The translations under genes and the position numbers were made by a program. 44,422 bases of DNA from an uncultured Bacilli bacterium (GTDB lineage: Bacteria > Bacillota_I > Bacilli_A > RF39 > UBA660), in contig CANQIV010000003.1 in the NCBI GenBank assembly GCA_947624135.1, positions 1 through 44,422 on the forward strand, given 5' to 3'. The notes beneath the pieces were generated by a model. That model searched no databases, was not told the DNA's origin, and saw only the letters and a program-made list of their open reading frames with translations. This document shows, piece by piece, positions 18,474 to 27,766 of the stretch (the stretch's first letter is position 1; each line of letters starts with the position of its first letter).

Positions 18474-19152
18474 AATTAAAGATATACCTATTAGTGATAG
18501 ACCATGTGAAAGATTGATAGAGCACGGTGCAGAAGCACTAAGTAATGAAGAATTAATTGCTATAATATTTAAAACAGGCTTGAGAGGTACATCTGCAAAA
18601 GATTTAGCAACCTTTCTTTTAAGTGAAGTTGGAAATATAAAAAAAATGAATGATATAAATTATGAATATTTAAAAAAAATAAAAGGTATTGGACAAAGTA
18701 AAGCTTGTAATTTATTAGCTGCTATAGAACTTGGTAAAAGAATAAATAGAGAAATAGATACTATAAAAAATGTAAAATTAAACAATACAGGATTAGTGTA
18801 TAAATTTTATAAAGATAAATTAGGAGATAAAAAGCAGGAGCACTTTTATGCAGTATACCTTGATAATCAAAAGAAGATAATAGGAGATAAATTGCTTTTT
18901 ATAGGTACTATTAATTATAGTTTAGTTCATCCACGTGAAGTTTTTAAGGAAGCTTATTTACTTGGTGCATCTTCAATAATATGCGTACATAATCACCCAA
19001 GTGGTAATCCAATTCCAAGTAAACAAGATTTTGATGTAACAAACACTTTAATATCAGTAGGTAAAATATTAGGTATAAAAGTATTAGATCACATAATAAT
19101 ATGTAAAAATAATTACTATAGTTTTTTGGAAAATAATGATATAGCCTTTTAA
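18463..19152 (+). CDS. radC: RadC family JAB-domain protein
   Basis: A protein of 229 residues, the usual RadC size. The N-terminal part has a helix-hairpin-helix-like segment (IKGIGQSKACNLLAAIELGKRI, about 66-90). The JAB/MPN+ part carries HNHPSG (His176, His178) and Asp189, the zinc ligands of this family. Despite the name, a role in recombinational repair has been questioned and the biochemical activity is not settled. It starts within the end of the SPOR-like gene, with GAGGAGGT as ribosome-binding site, and sits just before mreC, as in many Firmicutes. Confidence 0.92.
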   Translation: MGVKIKDIPISDRPCERLIEHGAEALSNEELIAIIFKTGLRGTSAKDLATFLLSEVGNIKKMNDINYEYLKKIKGIGQSKACNLLAAIELGKRINREIDTIKNVKLNNTGLVYKFYKDKLGDKKQEHFYAVYLDNQKKIIGDKLLFIGTINYSLVHPREVFKEAYLLGASSIICVHNHPSGNPIPSKQDFDVTNTLISVGKILGIKVLDHIIICKNNYYSFLENNDIAF

Positions 19153-19190
19153 AAAAAAATAATATATATTATAATAAAGTTGGTGATATA

Positions 19191-20042
19191 ATGAAACAGA
19201 AAAATAAAAATAAAAAATATATAATTTTTCTTATAATAGTTCTTCTTTTAACACTGCTAGGTGTAACAGCGCATAATATAAACAAAGAAAAAGATTTAAA
19301 TTTTTTTGAAAAAGCACTTACAGATACTACTACATTTATAGAAAAAATTTTTAATACACCTATAGAATACATAAAGAAAAAAGTAAAAGAAACAAAAGAA
19401 ACTAAAAAAATGTATAAAGAATATGATAAATTAAAAAAGCAAGTAGAAAAAACAGAACTTTATTATAGTCAAATAAAAGAGCTTCAAAAAGAGGTAACAG
19501 ATTTAAAATCTACATTAGAACTTAATTCTACATTATCTGAATATACATATATAAATGCAACAGTTGTAAATAGAAATATAGGTTATTGGTATAATTCACT
19601 AAAGATAGATAAAGGTAGTAAAAATGGAGTAAAAAAAGGTGATGCTGTAATAAATCCAGATGGTTTAATAGGAAAAATAACAAATGTAAGCAACTTTTCA
19701 TCTTCAGTAAAATTACTTACTACAGATGAGTTAAGTAATAAAATATCAGTTAAAATAGAAATAGACGATAATGAATATTTGTATGGATTATTAATCGGAT
19801 ATGATAAAGAAAAAAAAGTATATAAAATAGAAGGAATTACAGATTCAAATTCAGTTGATTTAGATGATATTGTAACTACGACAGGACTTACAGATTATTT
19901 TCCAAGTGGAATCCTTATAGGAAAAGTATCTAAAGTGGTAAAAGATGAATATGATTTAAATAGTATAATAGAGGTTAAACCTACAGTTAATTTTGAAAAT
20001 ATAAGTATAGTAACTATTTTAAATAGAGAGGCTAGTGAATAA
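19191..20042 (+). CDS. mreC: Rod shape-determining protein MreC
   Basis: A protein of 283 residues. It has a short basic N-terminus, one membrane helix (about 9-28), a coiled coil (about 60-110) and the two-beta-barrel MreC domain (ATVVNRNIGYWYNSLKIDKGSKNGVKKGDAV...GLIGKI), the extracytoplasmic scaffold for the elongation machinery. The start has a GGTGAT site; a TATAAT at 19170-19175 may be its own promoter. The stop codon overlaps the mreD start (TAATG). No mreB gene is adjacent. Confidence 0.92.
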   Translation: MKQKNKNKKYIIFLIIVLLLTLLGVTAHNINKEKDLNFFEKALTDTTTFIEKIFNTPIEYIKKKVKETKETKKMYKEYDKLKKQVEKTELYYSQIKELQKEVTDLKSTLELNSTLSEYTYINATVVNRNIGYWYNSLKIDKGSKNGVKKGDAVINPDGLIGKITNVSNFSSSVKLLTTDELSNKISVKIEIDDNEYLYGLLIGYDKEKKVYKIEGITDSNSVDLDDIVTTTGLTDYFPSGILIGKVSKVVKDEYDLNSIIEVKPTVNFENISIVTILNREASE

Positions 20043-20524
20043 TGGTATATATTATTATAATATTTTCCATTTTATTTGAATCAGCAATTTCAAATGTAGT
20101 TAATTTATATTCATTATTTTTTCCACTTTTTTTGATAACTAGTTTGTCTATTCTTTATCCATACTTTAAAGGTAAAACACAAAAATTTATAATAACTTGT
20201 ACTATATGTGGTTTTATTTATGATTTAGTTTTTACTCATTCATTATTTGTAAATACGATAAGTTTTAGTTTGATTTCTTTATTTATAATGCTTTGTTACA
20301 ATTATATAAATTATAATATAGTAAGTTCGGGATTTATAAACATAATAACTATTACAATTTATCAAACTATTCATTATTTTTTGTTATGTATTTTAGATTA
20401 TTTAAAATTTAATGAAATTAATTTACTTAAATGCATACTATCATCTATTATTTTAAATTTAATATATGGAATTATAATTTATCTATTTATGAAATTAGTA
20501 TATAATAAAATAAAAAAAGATTAA
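20042..20524 (+). CDS. mreD: Rod shape-determining protein MreD
   Basis: A protein of 160 residues, strongly hydrophobic, with about five predicted membrane helices and little loop sequence. Its start overlaps the last base of mreC, so translation is probably coupled. Position and topology fit MreD, the membrane partner of MreC in cell elongation; sequence alone would not be enough, as MreD is poorly conserved. Confidence 0.82.
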   Translation: MVYIIIIFSILFESAISNVVNLYSLFFPLFLITSLSILYPYFKGKTQKFIITCTICGFIYDLVFTHSLFVNTISFSLISLFIMLCYNYINYNIVSSGFINIITITIYQTIHYFLLCILDYLKFNEINLLKCILSSIILNLIYGIIIYLFMKLVYNKIKKD

Positions 20525-20529
20525 AAACT

Positions 20530-20556
20530 TGCAGAAATTAAAAAACTGCATTTTTT
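20530..20556 (+). terminator. Rho-independent terminator after mreD
   Basis: A short stem TGCAG / CTGCA with an 11-base A-rich loop, followed by six T. Confidence 0.65.
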
Positions 20557-20570
20557 ATGTGCAGAATTTA

Positions 20571-20584
20571 CGTACAAATATTCG
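20571..20584 (+). promoter_or_regulatory. Candidate LexA (SOS) box upstream of recA
   Basis: CGTACAAATATTCG matches the Bacillus-type operator CGAAC-N4-GTTCG at 8 of 10 defined positions. It sits within a larger inverted repeat (TTTACG ... CGTAAA, 20567-20588), just upstream of the recA -35. Repression by LexA is inferred; no lexA gene is in the window. Confidence 0.5.
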
Positions 20585-20593
20585 TAAAAAGTA

Positions 20594-20622
20594 TTGACAA
20601 ACTATTTTTTGTTTAGTATAAT
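20594..20622 (+). promoter_or_regulatory. recA promoter
   Basis: Perfect consensus TTGACA (20594-20599) and TATAAT (20617-20622) with a 17-base spacer, 28 bases before the recA start. Confidence 0.9.
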
Positions 20623-20650
20623 ATATATGTAAATTGAAGGAGGAAATTAA

Positions 20651-21712
20651 ATGTTAAAGTCAACATCAACTGATAAAACATTGGATAAAGTCTTATCAGA
20701 TATAGAAAAACAATTTGGTAAAGGTGCAGTAATGAAACTTGGTGAAAGAGAACATCAAAAAATAGATACTATATCTAGTGGTTCTATTTCTCTTGATATT
20801 GCACTCGGTATAGGTGGATATCCTAAAGGAAGAATTATAGAAATATTTGGGCCAGAATCAAGTGGTAAAACTACTTTCGCGCTTCATGCTATAGCAGAGG
20901 CACAAAAAAATGGTGGTAGGGCAGCATTTATAGATGCAGAACACGCATTAGATCCTGTTTATGCATCTAAACTTGGTGTAAATATAAATGAATTGTTATT
21001 ATCACAACCTGATAATGGAGAGCAAGCACTTGAAATATGTGAAGCTCTTGTTAGAAGCGGTGCGATTAGTATAATTGTAATAGATTCAGTAGCCGCTTTA
21101 GTACCACAAGCTGAAATAGAAGGTGAAATGGGTGATTCACATGTAGGTCTTCAAGCTAGACTTATGTCTCAAGCTTTAAGAAAATTATCTGGAATTGTAA
21201 ATAAAACTAATACTGTAGTAATATTTATAAATCAATTACGTGAAAAAGTAGGTGTTATGTTTGGAAATCCAGAGGTAACACCGGGAGGTAGAGCGCTTAA
21301 ATTTTATTCATCTATACGTCTTGAGGTTAGAAAAGGTGAACAGATTAAGCAAGGTACTAGTTCAATAGGAAATAGAACAAATATTAAAGTTGTAAAAAAT
21401 AAAATGGCTCCACCTTTTAAGAGTTGTTCAGTAGATATTATATATGGAGAAGGAGTTTCACTTAATGGAGAAATAGTAGATTTAGGTGTAGAATCTAAAG
21501 TATTAGAAAAAAGTGGTGCTTGGTATTCATATAATGGTGAAAAAATTGGTCAAGGTAAAGAAAATGTTAAGGATTGGTTAAAGAAAAATCCAAAACAAAA
21601 AGAAGAAATCGAAAAGAAGGTAAGAAATTATTTTGATAATAATGATTCTCTTCAAATAGGAAATATTGAACAAGAAGATGATTCATTAGATTTCTTGGAT
21701 GAAAGTGAATAA
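20651..21712 (+). CDS. recA: Recombinase RecA
   Basis: A 353-residue strand-exchange protein for homologous recombination and SOS induction. The Walker A motif is GPESSGKT (67-74). Further hallmarks are [61 protein letters not shown] and [18 protein letters not shown], then the C-terminal domain with an acidic tail ([14 protein letters not shown]). The start has GGAGGA upstream. It is followed by its own terminator and then rny, the order found in Bacillus. RecA would also drive any module exchange among the repeated surface genes in this window. Confidence 0.98.
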   Translation: MLKSTSTDKTLDKVLSDIEKQFGKGAVMKLGEREHQKIDTISSGSISLDIALGIGGYPKGRIIEIFGPESSGKTTFALHAIAEAQKNGGRAAFIDAEHALDPVYASKLGVNINELLLSQPDNGEQALEICEALVRSGAISIIVIDSVAALVPQAEIEGEMGDSHVGLQARLMSQALRKLSGIVNKTNTVVIFINQLREKVGVMFGNPEVTPGGRALKFYSSIRLEVRKGEQIKQGTSSIGNRTNIKVVKNKMAPPFKSCSVDIIYGEGVSLNGEIVDLGVESKVLEKSGAWYSYNGEKIGQGKENVKDWLKKNPKQKEEIEKKVRNYFDNNDSLQIGNIEQEDDSLDFLDESE

Positions 21713-21716
21713 TTTA

Positions 21717-21738
21717 AAACGACTATTTAGTCGTTTTT
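21717..21738 (+). terminator. Rho-independent terminator after recA
   Basis: The stem AAACGACT / AGTCGTTT with an ATTT loop, running into a T-rich tail. Confidence 0.85.
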
Positions 21739-21768
21739 ATTGTATTAATTAAAAATTTCTGTTTTTTC

Positions 21769-21797
21769 TTGATTTATTTTTATCAATCAATTATAAT
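21769..21797 (+). promoter_or_regulatory. rny promoter
   Basis: TTGATT at 21769-21774 and TATAAT at 21792-21797 with a 17-base spacer. Confidence 0.75.
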
Positions 21798-21838
21798 TAA
21801 TATAGAGTGTGAAACACTTAAAGAAATGGAGGAATAGT

Positions 21839-23392
21839 ATGCCAAATATTATAATCTCCATTTTGCTAGTCCTAATTGGACTTATTGTTGGAATAGTCGT
21901 AATGTTTATAGTTAATCTTATTAGAAAAAATTCTGCAACAGATAATGCTGATAAGATTTTAGAAAATGCTCGAAATGAAGCAGAAAAGATAAAAAAAGAT
22001 TCTATTTTAGAAGCAAAAGAAGAAATAAATGAATTAAAAATAAAATCTGATGAAGAAATAAAAGAAAAAAAAGCAGAAATTAAGGAATCTGAAAATAGAC
22101 TCCTCAATCGTGAAGAAAGTATAGATAGAAGAGATCAAAATCTTCAAAAGAGAGAAAGTTCATTAGATGAAAAAGAGCAAGAATTACTAAATAAACAAAA
22201 AGATATTCAAGAACAAGAAGCAAATTTGGAGAAAATTAAAGAACAAGAAGAAAAAAAATTAGAAGAAATAAGTGGCTATACAAAAGATAAAGCAAAAGAA
22301 CTGGTTATGAAAAATGTTGAAGATGCTATGACTATTGAGATAGCTTCATACATCAAAGAAAAAGAAGCAGAAGCAAAATTAGAGGTAGATAAAAAATCTA
22401 AAACTATGCTTGTTGAAAGTATGCAAAAATATGCTAGTGATGTAGTAGAAGAGCAAACTGTTACTGTAGTAGATTTACCAAATGATGAAATGAAAGGTAG
22501 AATAATTGGTAGAGAAGGTAGAAATATAAGAACAATAGAGTCAGTAACTGGAGTAGACTTGATAATTGATGATACACCTGAAGCAATAGTTTTATCTTCT
22601 TTTGACCCTTTAAGAAGGGAAATTGCTCGTATTACTATAGAAACATTAATTAAAGATGGAAGAATTCATCCATCAAGAATAGAAGAAATATACGATAAAA
22701 CTTGTAAAGAGATGAAAGAAAAAATAATGGAATATGGTCAAAATGCATTATTTGAACTAGGAATTACAAAAGTAGAACCAGAATTAATAGAATTAATTGG
22801 TAAGTTAAATTTTAGAACTAGTTATGGTCAAAATGCACTTAGACATTCCATTGAAGTAGCTCAATTAACAGGAATAATGGCTGGTGAGATAGGTGAAAAT
22901 GTACCGCTTGCTAAAAGAGCTGGATTACTTCATGATATTGGTAAAGCTATAGATCATGAGGTAGAAGGAAGCCATGTAGAAATAGGTTCTAATATAGCTA
23001 AAAAATATAAAGAAAATGATGTAGTAATAAATGCAATAGAATCTCATCATGGAGATGTAGAAGCAAACAATATAATTTCATCACTTGTCGCAATTGCTGA
23101 TACCCTTTCAGCATCCCGTCCAGGAGCAAGAAATGATTCACTTGAAAATTATATTCAAAGACTTCAAGCACTCGAGTCTATTGCGAACGATCAAAAAGGT
23201 GTAGATACAGCATTCGCAGTTCAAGCAGGTAGAGAAATTAGAGTAATAGTAAAACCAGAAGAAATAAGCGATATTGAAAGTCATAAAGTTGCTCGTGATA
23301 TTAAAAATCGTATAGAAGAAGAGTTACAATATCCGGGAACAATAAAAGTTACAGTAGTTAGAGAAACTAGAGCAATAGAAGAAGCAAAATAA
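21839..23392 (+). CDS. rny: Ribonuclease Y
   Basis: A 517-residue membrane-bound endoribonuclease that initiates mRNA decay in Firmicutes. ATG 21839 follows GGAGG and starts [20 protein letters not shown], the expected N-terminal membrane anchor. An ATG further upstream at 21809 is open but less likely. A long coiled coil (about 30-190) is followed by a KH domain ([21 protein letters not shown], about 220-240) and an HD domain ([26 protein letters not shown]) that holds the metal site. The length fits the family. Confidence 0.96.
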   Translation: MPNIIISILLVLIGLIVGIVVMFIVNLIRKNSATDNADKILENARNEAEKIKKDSILEAKEEINELKIKSDEEIKEKKAEIKESENRLLNREESIDRRDQNLQKRESSLDEKEQELLNKQKDIQEQEANLEKIKEQEEKKLEEISGYTKDKAKELVMKNVEDAMTIEIASYIKEKEAEAKLEVDKKSKTMLVESMQKYASDVVEEQTVTVVDLPNDEMKGRIIGREGRNIRTIESVTGVDLIIDDTPEAIVLSSFDPLRREIARITIETLIKDGRIHPSRIEEIYDKTCKEMKEKIMEYGQNALFELGITKVEPELIELIGKLNFRTSYGQNALRHSIEVAQLTGIMAGEIGENVPLAKRAGLLHDIGKAIDHEVEGSHVEIGSNIAKKYKENDVVINAIESHHGDVEANNIISSLVAIADTLSASRPGARNDSLENYIQRLQALESIANDQKGVDTAFAVQAGREIRVIVKPEEISDIESHKVARDIKNRIEEELQYPGTIKVTVVRETRAIEEAK

Positions 23393-23418
23393 CTTCTTCT
23401 TTAATTTTAAAAAAATAC

Positions 23419-23447
23419 TTGTAAATATGTTTAAAATGTGGTAGAAT
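23419..23447 (+). promoter_or_regulatory. rplS promoter
   Basis: TTGTAA at 23419-23424 and TAGAAT at 23442-23447 with a 17-base spacer, 75 bases ahead of the rplS start, which leaves room for a structured leader. Confidence 0.7.
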
Positions 23448-23454
23448 TAATAAC

Positions 23455-23505
23455 GTGATCCGCTGATTATGTTTAATATTTGTAAATTATGATCATAAAT
23501 TAAAT
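23455..23505 (+). promoter_or_regulatory. Possible structured leader of rplS
   Basis: The leader holds a 12-base palindrome TTATGATCATAA (23487-23498). The same bases GATCA (23491-23495) could instead pair with TGATC at 23456-23460, giving two mutually exclusive folds just ahead of the GGAG site. Leaders controlling L19 are known in Firmicutes. I could not match this one to a known consensus, so the role is inference. Confidence 0.35.
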
Positions 23506-23521
23506 AAAGGAGAGTGACATT

Positions 23522-23875
23522 GTGAATTTAGTTGATAAAATTACTAAAAAACAAATTAGAACTGATTTACCAGAATTTAGATCTGGTGATACGGTAAAAG
23601 TTGATATCAAAATTGATGAAATTGATTCAACTGGAAAAAAGAAAACTAGAATTCAATCATTTGAAGGAATAGTAATGGCTATTAAAGGTTCTGGTGTAAG
23701 TAAAACTTTCACAGTTAGAAAAGTTTCAGGTAATATTGGTACAGAAAAAACATTACCAGTTAATTCACCTAGAATTGATACTATAACTGTTGTTAGAAAA
23801 GGTAAAGTTAGAAAAGCTAAACCAACTTGGATTAGAAAATCTTCTAAAACACCAAAGATTAAAGAAAGAGTATAA
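23522..23875 (+). CDS. rplS: 50S ribosomal protein L19
   Basis: A 117-residue large-subunit protein at the interface of the two ribosomal subunits. It is recognised from FRSGDTVKVDIKI, RIQSFEGIVMAIKGSGVSKTFTVRKVSGNIGTEKTLP and the basic C-terminus (GKVRKAKPTWIRKSSKTPKIKER). The start is GTG with AAAGGAGAG upstream. It is followed closely by lepB. In related genomes rplS lies near rbgA, which here is displaced about 10 kb downstream. Confidence 0.96.
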   Translation: MNLVDKITKKQIRTDLPEFRSGDTVKVDIKIDEIDSTGKKKTRIQSFEGIVMAIKGSGVSKTFTVRKVSGNIGTEKTLPVNSPRIDTITVVRKGKVRKAKPTWIRKSSKTPKIKERV

Positions 23876-23893
23876 GGCTTTAGCCTTATTTTT
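23872..23893 (+). terminator. Rho-independent terminator after rplS
   Basis: The stem ATAAGGC / GCCTTAT with a TTTA loop, followed by a T run; the 5' arm overlaps the rplS stop codon. Confidence 0.8.
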
Positions 23894-23908
23894 GTTAGGT
23901 AAGCATAT

Positions 23909-24397
23909 ATGAAAAAAATACTTAAAGAAATTTATCCATATATATTAATAGTTATAATAGTAGTATTATTTAGAACTTTTATCGCAACTCCAGTACGTGT
24001 AGATGGTGATTCAATGCTCGATACATTATATAACGGTGATATATTAATATTAAATAAATTAAATAAAAATTTTAAAAGATTTGATATAGTAGTTATAAAA
24101 GTTAACAACACAAAAATAATTAAAAGAATAATTGGTTTACCGGGTGAAACTATAGAATATAAAAATAATCAACTATATATAAATGGTGAAGAAATAGATG
24201 ATATAGATACATCAATTACAAATGATTTTACACTTAAAAATAAAATACCTGATGATAACTATTTTGTAATGGGAGATAATAGAGGAAATTCAATGGATAG
24301 TAGATTTAGTGAAGTAGGTTTAATAAAAAAAGAAAATATAATTGGAACGGCTAAAATAAGGATTTTTCCATTTAATAGAATAGGTAAAATTAAATAG
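23909..24397 (+). CDS. lepB: Signal peptidase I
   Basis: A 162-residue membrane protease that removes signal peptides from secreted proteins. It has one N-terminal membrane helix (about 8-25), the catalytic serine in GDSM (Ser35), the general-base lysine in KRIIGLPGE (Lys72), and the conserved box FVMGDNRGNSMDSR (about 126-139). The size is typical of short Gram-positive type I peptidases. The ribosome-binding site (TAGGTAAG) is weak. Prepilins use a different peptidase, so this enzyme would not process the pilin-like proteins here. Confidence 0.93.
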   Translation: MKKILKEIYPYILIVIIVVLFRTFIATPVRVDGDSMLDTLYNGDILILNKLNKNFKRFDIVVIKVNNTKIIKRIIGLPGETIEYKNNQLYINGEEIDDIDTSITNDFTLKNKIPDDNYFVMGDNRGNSMDSRFSEVGLIKKENIIGTAKIRIFPFNRIGKIK

Positions 24398-24407
24398 TAG
24401 GTGATAT

Positions 24408-25907
24408 ATGAATGGTAATAGAGGAGCTAAAGGTTCTATAAAAGATAGACTTATAAGTTTACTTTATAGATTAAGATATAAAAAAAATAAAAAACTAGAA
24501 GATTATACTATTCCAAATAAAGAAAAACAATTAAACTATATAAATAATTTAAACGAATTTAAAGAAACAGAAAATGTAAATATTTTAGATAATAAAGATA
24601 AAAATATATTAGATAGTGTAAAAATAAATGTAAAAATAAATGTAAATAATGTACAAAAAAAAATAATACCAAAACAAATTATACTAATCAAACCAAGTAT
24701 TAAATCTAATAATAAACCTAATAATATGGTTCGTATAAAAAATACTACTAAAAAAGTAGGTTATGTAGAAAACAAAATAGAAAAACATCCATTAAAAGAT
24801 ACAAATTTAAAGATAGAAGAACCAACTTTATTAAATAAATCAGTAAATATAAAAAAAGAAGCTAGAAAAACTAAAGATGAAATATCAATTATAAAAGAAA
24901 TTAATACATTTATAAAGAAAAGTATTGAAAATTTAGATCAAATAAATACTGAAGTAAATGAAATAAAATTAGAACTAAAAGAACCAAAAGAAACTAAAAA
25001 AATAGAAGAGAGATATAATAAATTAAAAGAAAAAATAGAAAAATTAAAAGAACAATATGACACTATAAAAGATAAATACGACCTAAGTGAATTTGCTATT
25101 TTAGGTGGTATTAAACTTATCGATAATATTGATGATTATAGTTCTATAGCTAATTTAAATGAAATAGAACTAATGGTAAGAGTATGTAAAAAAGAAATAG
25201 AAAAAATAGAGAGTATAACTATTATAAATGATAAAAGTAAAAAGTTATCAACTGATATTAAAGATAAAGAACAACAAGAAAGCAACATAAAAATAAAATT
25301 TAATAAACATAAAGAAAAAGTAAAAAATGTAAATGATATAGAAGATAAAATTTCTAAAGAATTAAGTGATCAAGAACAAATAGTTAATGATATGTATAAA
25401 GAAGCTACTTATTTTGAAGAGAAAATAAGTAAAGAAATAGAGTATGTAGGACATAGAAAAATGCTTTCTTCAATGTTAAATATAATAAGTGGAATACTTA
25501 CTTTACCACTATCAGGTATGCATTTGTTTGGAATCGCTCTTGGTTCAACTATGATAAACAAAGGATTAAAAGAATTGAATAAAAAACTTGAAACTAGAGA
25601 AAAAATAGTAATTAGTTATGATTATAAAGACATATCAGAGAAAATATCTAAAGTAAAAGATAAAATAGAGTATACTAATTTAATTTTAACAGATTCATTA
25701 AATGAAATAAAAAAATTAAAAAATAATTTTAATAATATATTTAAAGATTATGAATATATATTACCAGATTATTATGATACATTAAATAAAATAGAATCTT
25801 TAGAAAGTAATTTAATAAATCAACAATATAAATTAAACAAAATAGATAAAAAATTAGAAGAAGAAAAAGAATTAAATAATAGCAAATTAATGAAAATAAA
25901 AAACTAA
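24408..25907 (+). CDS. Coiled-coil protein with central hydrophobic segment
   Basis: A 499-residue protein of unknown family, starting 10 bases after lepB with a GGTGAT site. The N-terminal ~150 residues are basic and Asn/Lys-rich with low complexity. Residues 155-350 form a long Lys/Glu coiled coil. A glycine-rich hydrophobic stretch (about 352-385; MLNIISGILTLPLSGMHLFGIALG) could be a membrane hairpin. The rest is again coiled coil. The layout suggests a membrane-associated scaffold. It is unlike the EEP-repeat proteins at 2312-8268, as the acidic repeats are missing. Confidence 0.75.
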   Translation: MNGNRGAKGSIKDRLISLLYRLRYKKNKKLEDYTIPNKEKQLNYINNLNEFKETENVNILDNKDKNILDSVKINVKINVNNVQKKIIPKQIILIKPSIKSNNKPNNMVRIKNTTKKVGYVENKIEKHPLKDTNLKIEEPTLLNKSVNIKKEARKTKDEISIIKEINTFIKKSIENLDQINTEVNEIKLELKEPKETKKIEERYNKLKEKIEKLKEQYDTIKDKYDLSEFAILGGIKLIDNIDDYSSIANLNEIELMVRVCKKEIEKIESITIINDKSKKLSTDIKDKEQQESNIKIKFNKHKEKVKNVNDIEDKISKELSDQEQIVNDMYKEATYFEEKISKEIEYVGHRKMLSSMLNIISGILTLPLSGMHLFGIALGSTMINKGLKELNKKLETREKIVISYDYKDISEKISKVKDKIEYTNLILTDSLNEIKKLKNNFNNIFKDYEYILPDYYDTLNKIESLESNLINQQYKLNKIDKKLEEEKELNNSKLMKIKN

Positions 25908-25927
25908 ACTAAGGAGGAGTTAAATTT

Positions 25928-26302
25928 ATGGGGTATTATGGTTATAAATCAGAAAAAGCTTATAAAAGCATTAAAAATTATTATATGTATTTATATGATA
26001 ATTACGAAATAAAGTCAATAAAAGAGATTGCTGAATATTTAGATATGGCTGCAAAGACAGTAAGAGAATTTATCGATGATGTTTATAATGGTATGAATTT
26101 GGAAGGTGGATTTTCAAAATTTGACATTGTAATATTAACAACTACTGAATTTGGAGCAAATAGTAAATATTTAGAAGATCAAAAACGACTAAGTAAATTA
26201 ATAATAAGAAGATGTGCAATAAAATTACTTATGGACCAAAAAAAGAAATTAGAAAAACAAGAAGAAAAGCAAGAAGAAAAACAACAAACAATTAAAAAGT
26301 AA
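25928..26302 (+). CDS. Putative helix-turn-helix protein
   Basis: A protein of 124 residues with a strong AAGGAGGAG site. Residues 30-52 (IKSIKEIAEYLDMAAKTVREFIDD) have the pattern of a helix-turn-helix in which a second helix TVREFID would contact DNA. The C-terminus is a Lys/Glu/Gln low-complexity helix (KKLEKQEEKQEEKQQ). I do not recognise the family. It could be a regulator; the neighbouring membrane gene at 26370 has an anti-sigma-like layout, but there is no evidence that they act together. Confidence 0.65.
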   Translation: MGYYGYKSEKAYKSIKNYYMYLYDNYEIKSIKEIAEYLDMAAKTVREFIDDVYNGMNLEGGFSKFDIVILTTTEFGANSKYLEDQKRLSKLIIRRCAIKLLMDQKKKLEKQEEKQEEKQQTIKK

Positions 26303-26325
26303 TATAAAATATTTATATTTAAAAA

Positions 26326-26354
26326 TTGAAAAATACTATATGGAATGATATAAT
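26326..26354 (+). promoter_or_regulatory. Promoter of the RsgI-like gene
   Basis: TTGAAA at 26326-26331 and TATAAT at 26349-26354 with a 17-base spacer; TGA before the -10 also makes it extended. Confidence 0.75.
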
Positions 26355-26369
26355 AAACTTGGTGGTAGA

Positions 26370-27665
26370 ATGAAAGCAATAAAAGAATTAAATATAAGTC
26401 TTAATGATTTTAATAAAATTAAAAAAAGTAAAAAAATTATTTATGTAACAAATAATGAAAATTTAAATGATTTAAAAAAAAGAGATAAAATAAAAATTAT
26501 AAATCAAGAAACTAAAAAGAGTAAAAAAGTAAAAATTTATAATTTGTACTATGGAAAAAATATTGAAGAAATAGAAAAAAATATAAAAGATAATACCGAA
26601 TATTTATATCAAAAAGAAATTTCAAAAGATGATAAAAATGAACTTATTGGAATTGAATTTAAAAAGAAAAAGAAAATTATAAGAAAAATTTTACTTTCAA
26701 TATTTATTGTTATTTTATTATTTATTATAGTATTCTTTATTCGTTCTATTATAAGAAACATTCAAAGTAAAAAAATCAAAGAATTAATAGAAAATGTAAA
26801 ACAAGAAGAAACTTATTATGTCTTTGTTGAAATTAATCCTTCTATAGCTTTAGAAGTAAATCAGGATGTAATTATTTCAACATCTTGTTTAAATGAAGAT
26901 TGCAGTAATATTTTTAAAGACATTGAAATAAAAAATAAACAATTAAATGAAGCAATCGATGTATTATATAATACTGCTAAAACAGCTGGAATAGATGTTT
27001 CACTTGTAAACGTATCTTCAATAAATAATAAAGTAGAATCTATAATTAAAGAAAAAGATTATATAGAATTTCATAGTATTGATTCCTTTAAACAAGCTGA
27101 ATATTTGGATAATGTAGTTGATACTAATTTAGGAAAAAATAAAGAAGATTATAACTTAAAATTATTAGATGTATATAAAAAAGATAGTGATTATAACAAA
27201 TTATATACTTGTAATATCGTTAATAATGAAATAGAGTGCTATATAACAGATGAATTTTGGAATAATTTATCTAAAGAATTAACTCCAGGTAATATTTATA
27301 CAGTAATAGAATATCAACAACAATTAATGAGATTATTAGATAAATTTAACGTTAAATATGAAAAAACGGGTGTTGAAGGTACAGATTTATTAGATGTTGC
27401 TGTACGTGGAATATATATAGGTAATAATTATCATTATATCACTCAAAGTAGTGGTTATAACTGTGTGTCTTATCGTAAAATACATTTAGACCTTTATAAT
27501 TCAGATGATACGTTAAATTTAAAAATGATTTTACTTCCTTTAAATAAATTAGATTTAGCTCATTTAACATATAAACAAGAAGATGTAATCTTGCTTGATG
27601 ATAATGTAACAGGACCGGATATAACACGAATTGAAGGTTGTTCGACAAGTTTAGAAATTAATTAG
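26370..27665 (+). CDS. RsgI-like single-pass membrane protein
   Basis: A protein of 431 residues. The cytoplasmic N-terminus (about 1-100) is small and basic. One membrane helix (about 110-130, LLSIFIVILLFIIVFFIRSI) is followed by an extracytoplasmic domain YYVFVEINPSIALEVNQDVI...NKQLNEAIDVLYNTAKTAGID. This closely fits the middle domain of RsgI-type anti-sigma factors, with the INPSI hallmark. The C-terminal part (270-431) is unique and contains two Cys pairs. Classical RsgI is encoded beside its sigma factor SigI; none is adjacent here, and the N-terminus does not clearly match the RsgI anti-sigma helix pair. A sensor or anti-sigma role is therefore inference. Confidence 0.7.
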   Translation: MKAIKELNISLNDFNKIKKSKKIIYVTNNENLNDLKKRDKIKIINQETKKSKKVKIYNLYYGKNIEEIEKNIKDNTEYLYQKEISKDDKNELIGIEFKKKKKIIRKILLSIFIVILLFIIVFFIRSIIRNIQSKKIKELIENVKQEETYYVFVEINPSIALEVNQDVIISTSCLNEDCSNIFKDIEIKNKQLNEAIDVLYNTAKTAGIDVSLVNVSSINNKVESIIKEKDYIEFHSIDSFKQAEYLDNVVDTNLGKNKEDYNLKLLDVYKKDSDYNKLYTCNIVNNEIECYITDEFWNNLSKELTPGNIYTVIEYQQQLMRLLDKFNVKYEKTGVEGTDLLDVAVRGIYIGNNYHYITQSSGYNCVSYRKIHLDLYNSDDTLNLKMILLPLNKLDLAHLTYKQEDVILLDDNVTGPDITRIEGCSTSLEIN

Positions 27666-27678
27666 TAAAAAGTTAATT

Positions 27679-27718
27679 AATGACAAATATGTAAAAAAAT
27701 ACTTATTTGTCATTTTTT
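27679..27718 (+). terminator. Rho-independent terminator
   Basis: An 11-bp stem AATGACAAATA / TATTTGTCATT with a 14-base loop, followed by TTTT. Confidence 0.8.
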
Positions 27719-27738
27719 ATGAAAATTTAATTTTTATA

Positions 27739-27747
27739 TGGTATACT
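27739..27747 (+). promoter_or_regulatory. Extended -10 promoter for the bile salt hydrolase
   Basis: TGGTATACT provides an extended -10, followed by GGAGGATGAT ahead of the ATG. No good -35 is seen. Confidence 0.5.
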
Positions 27748-27766
27748 ATTTACGGAGGATGATATT

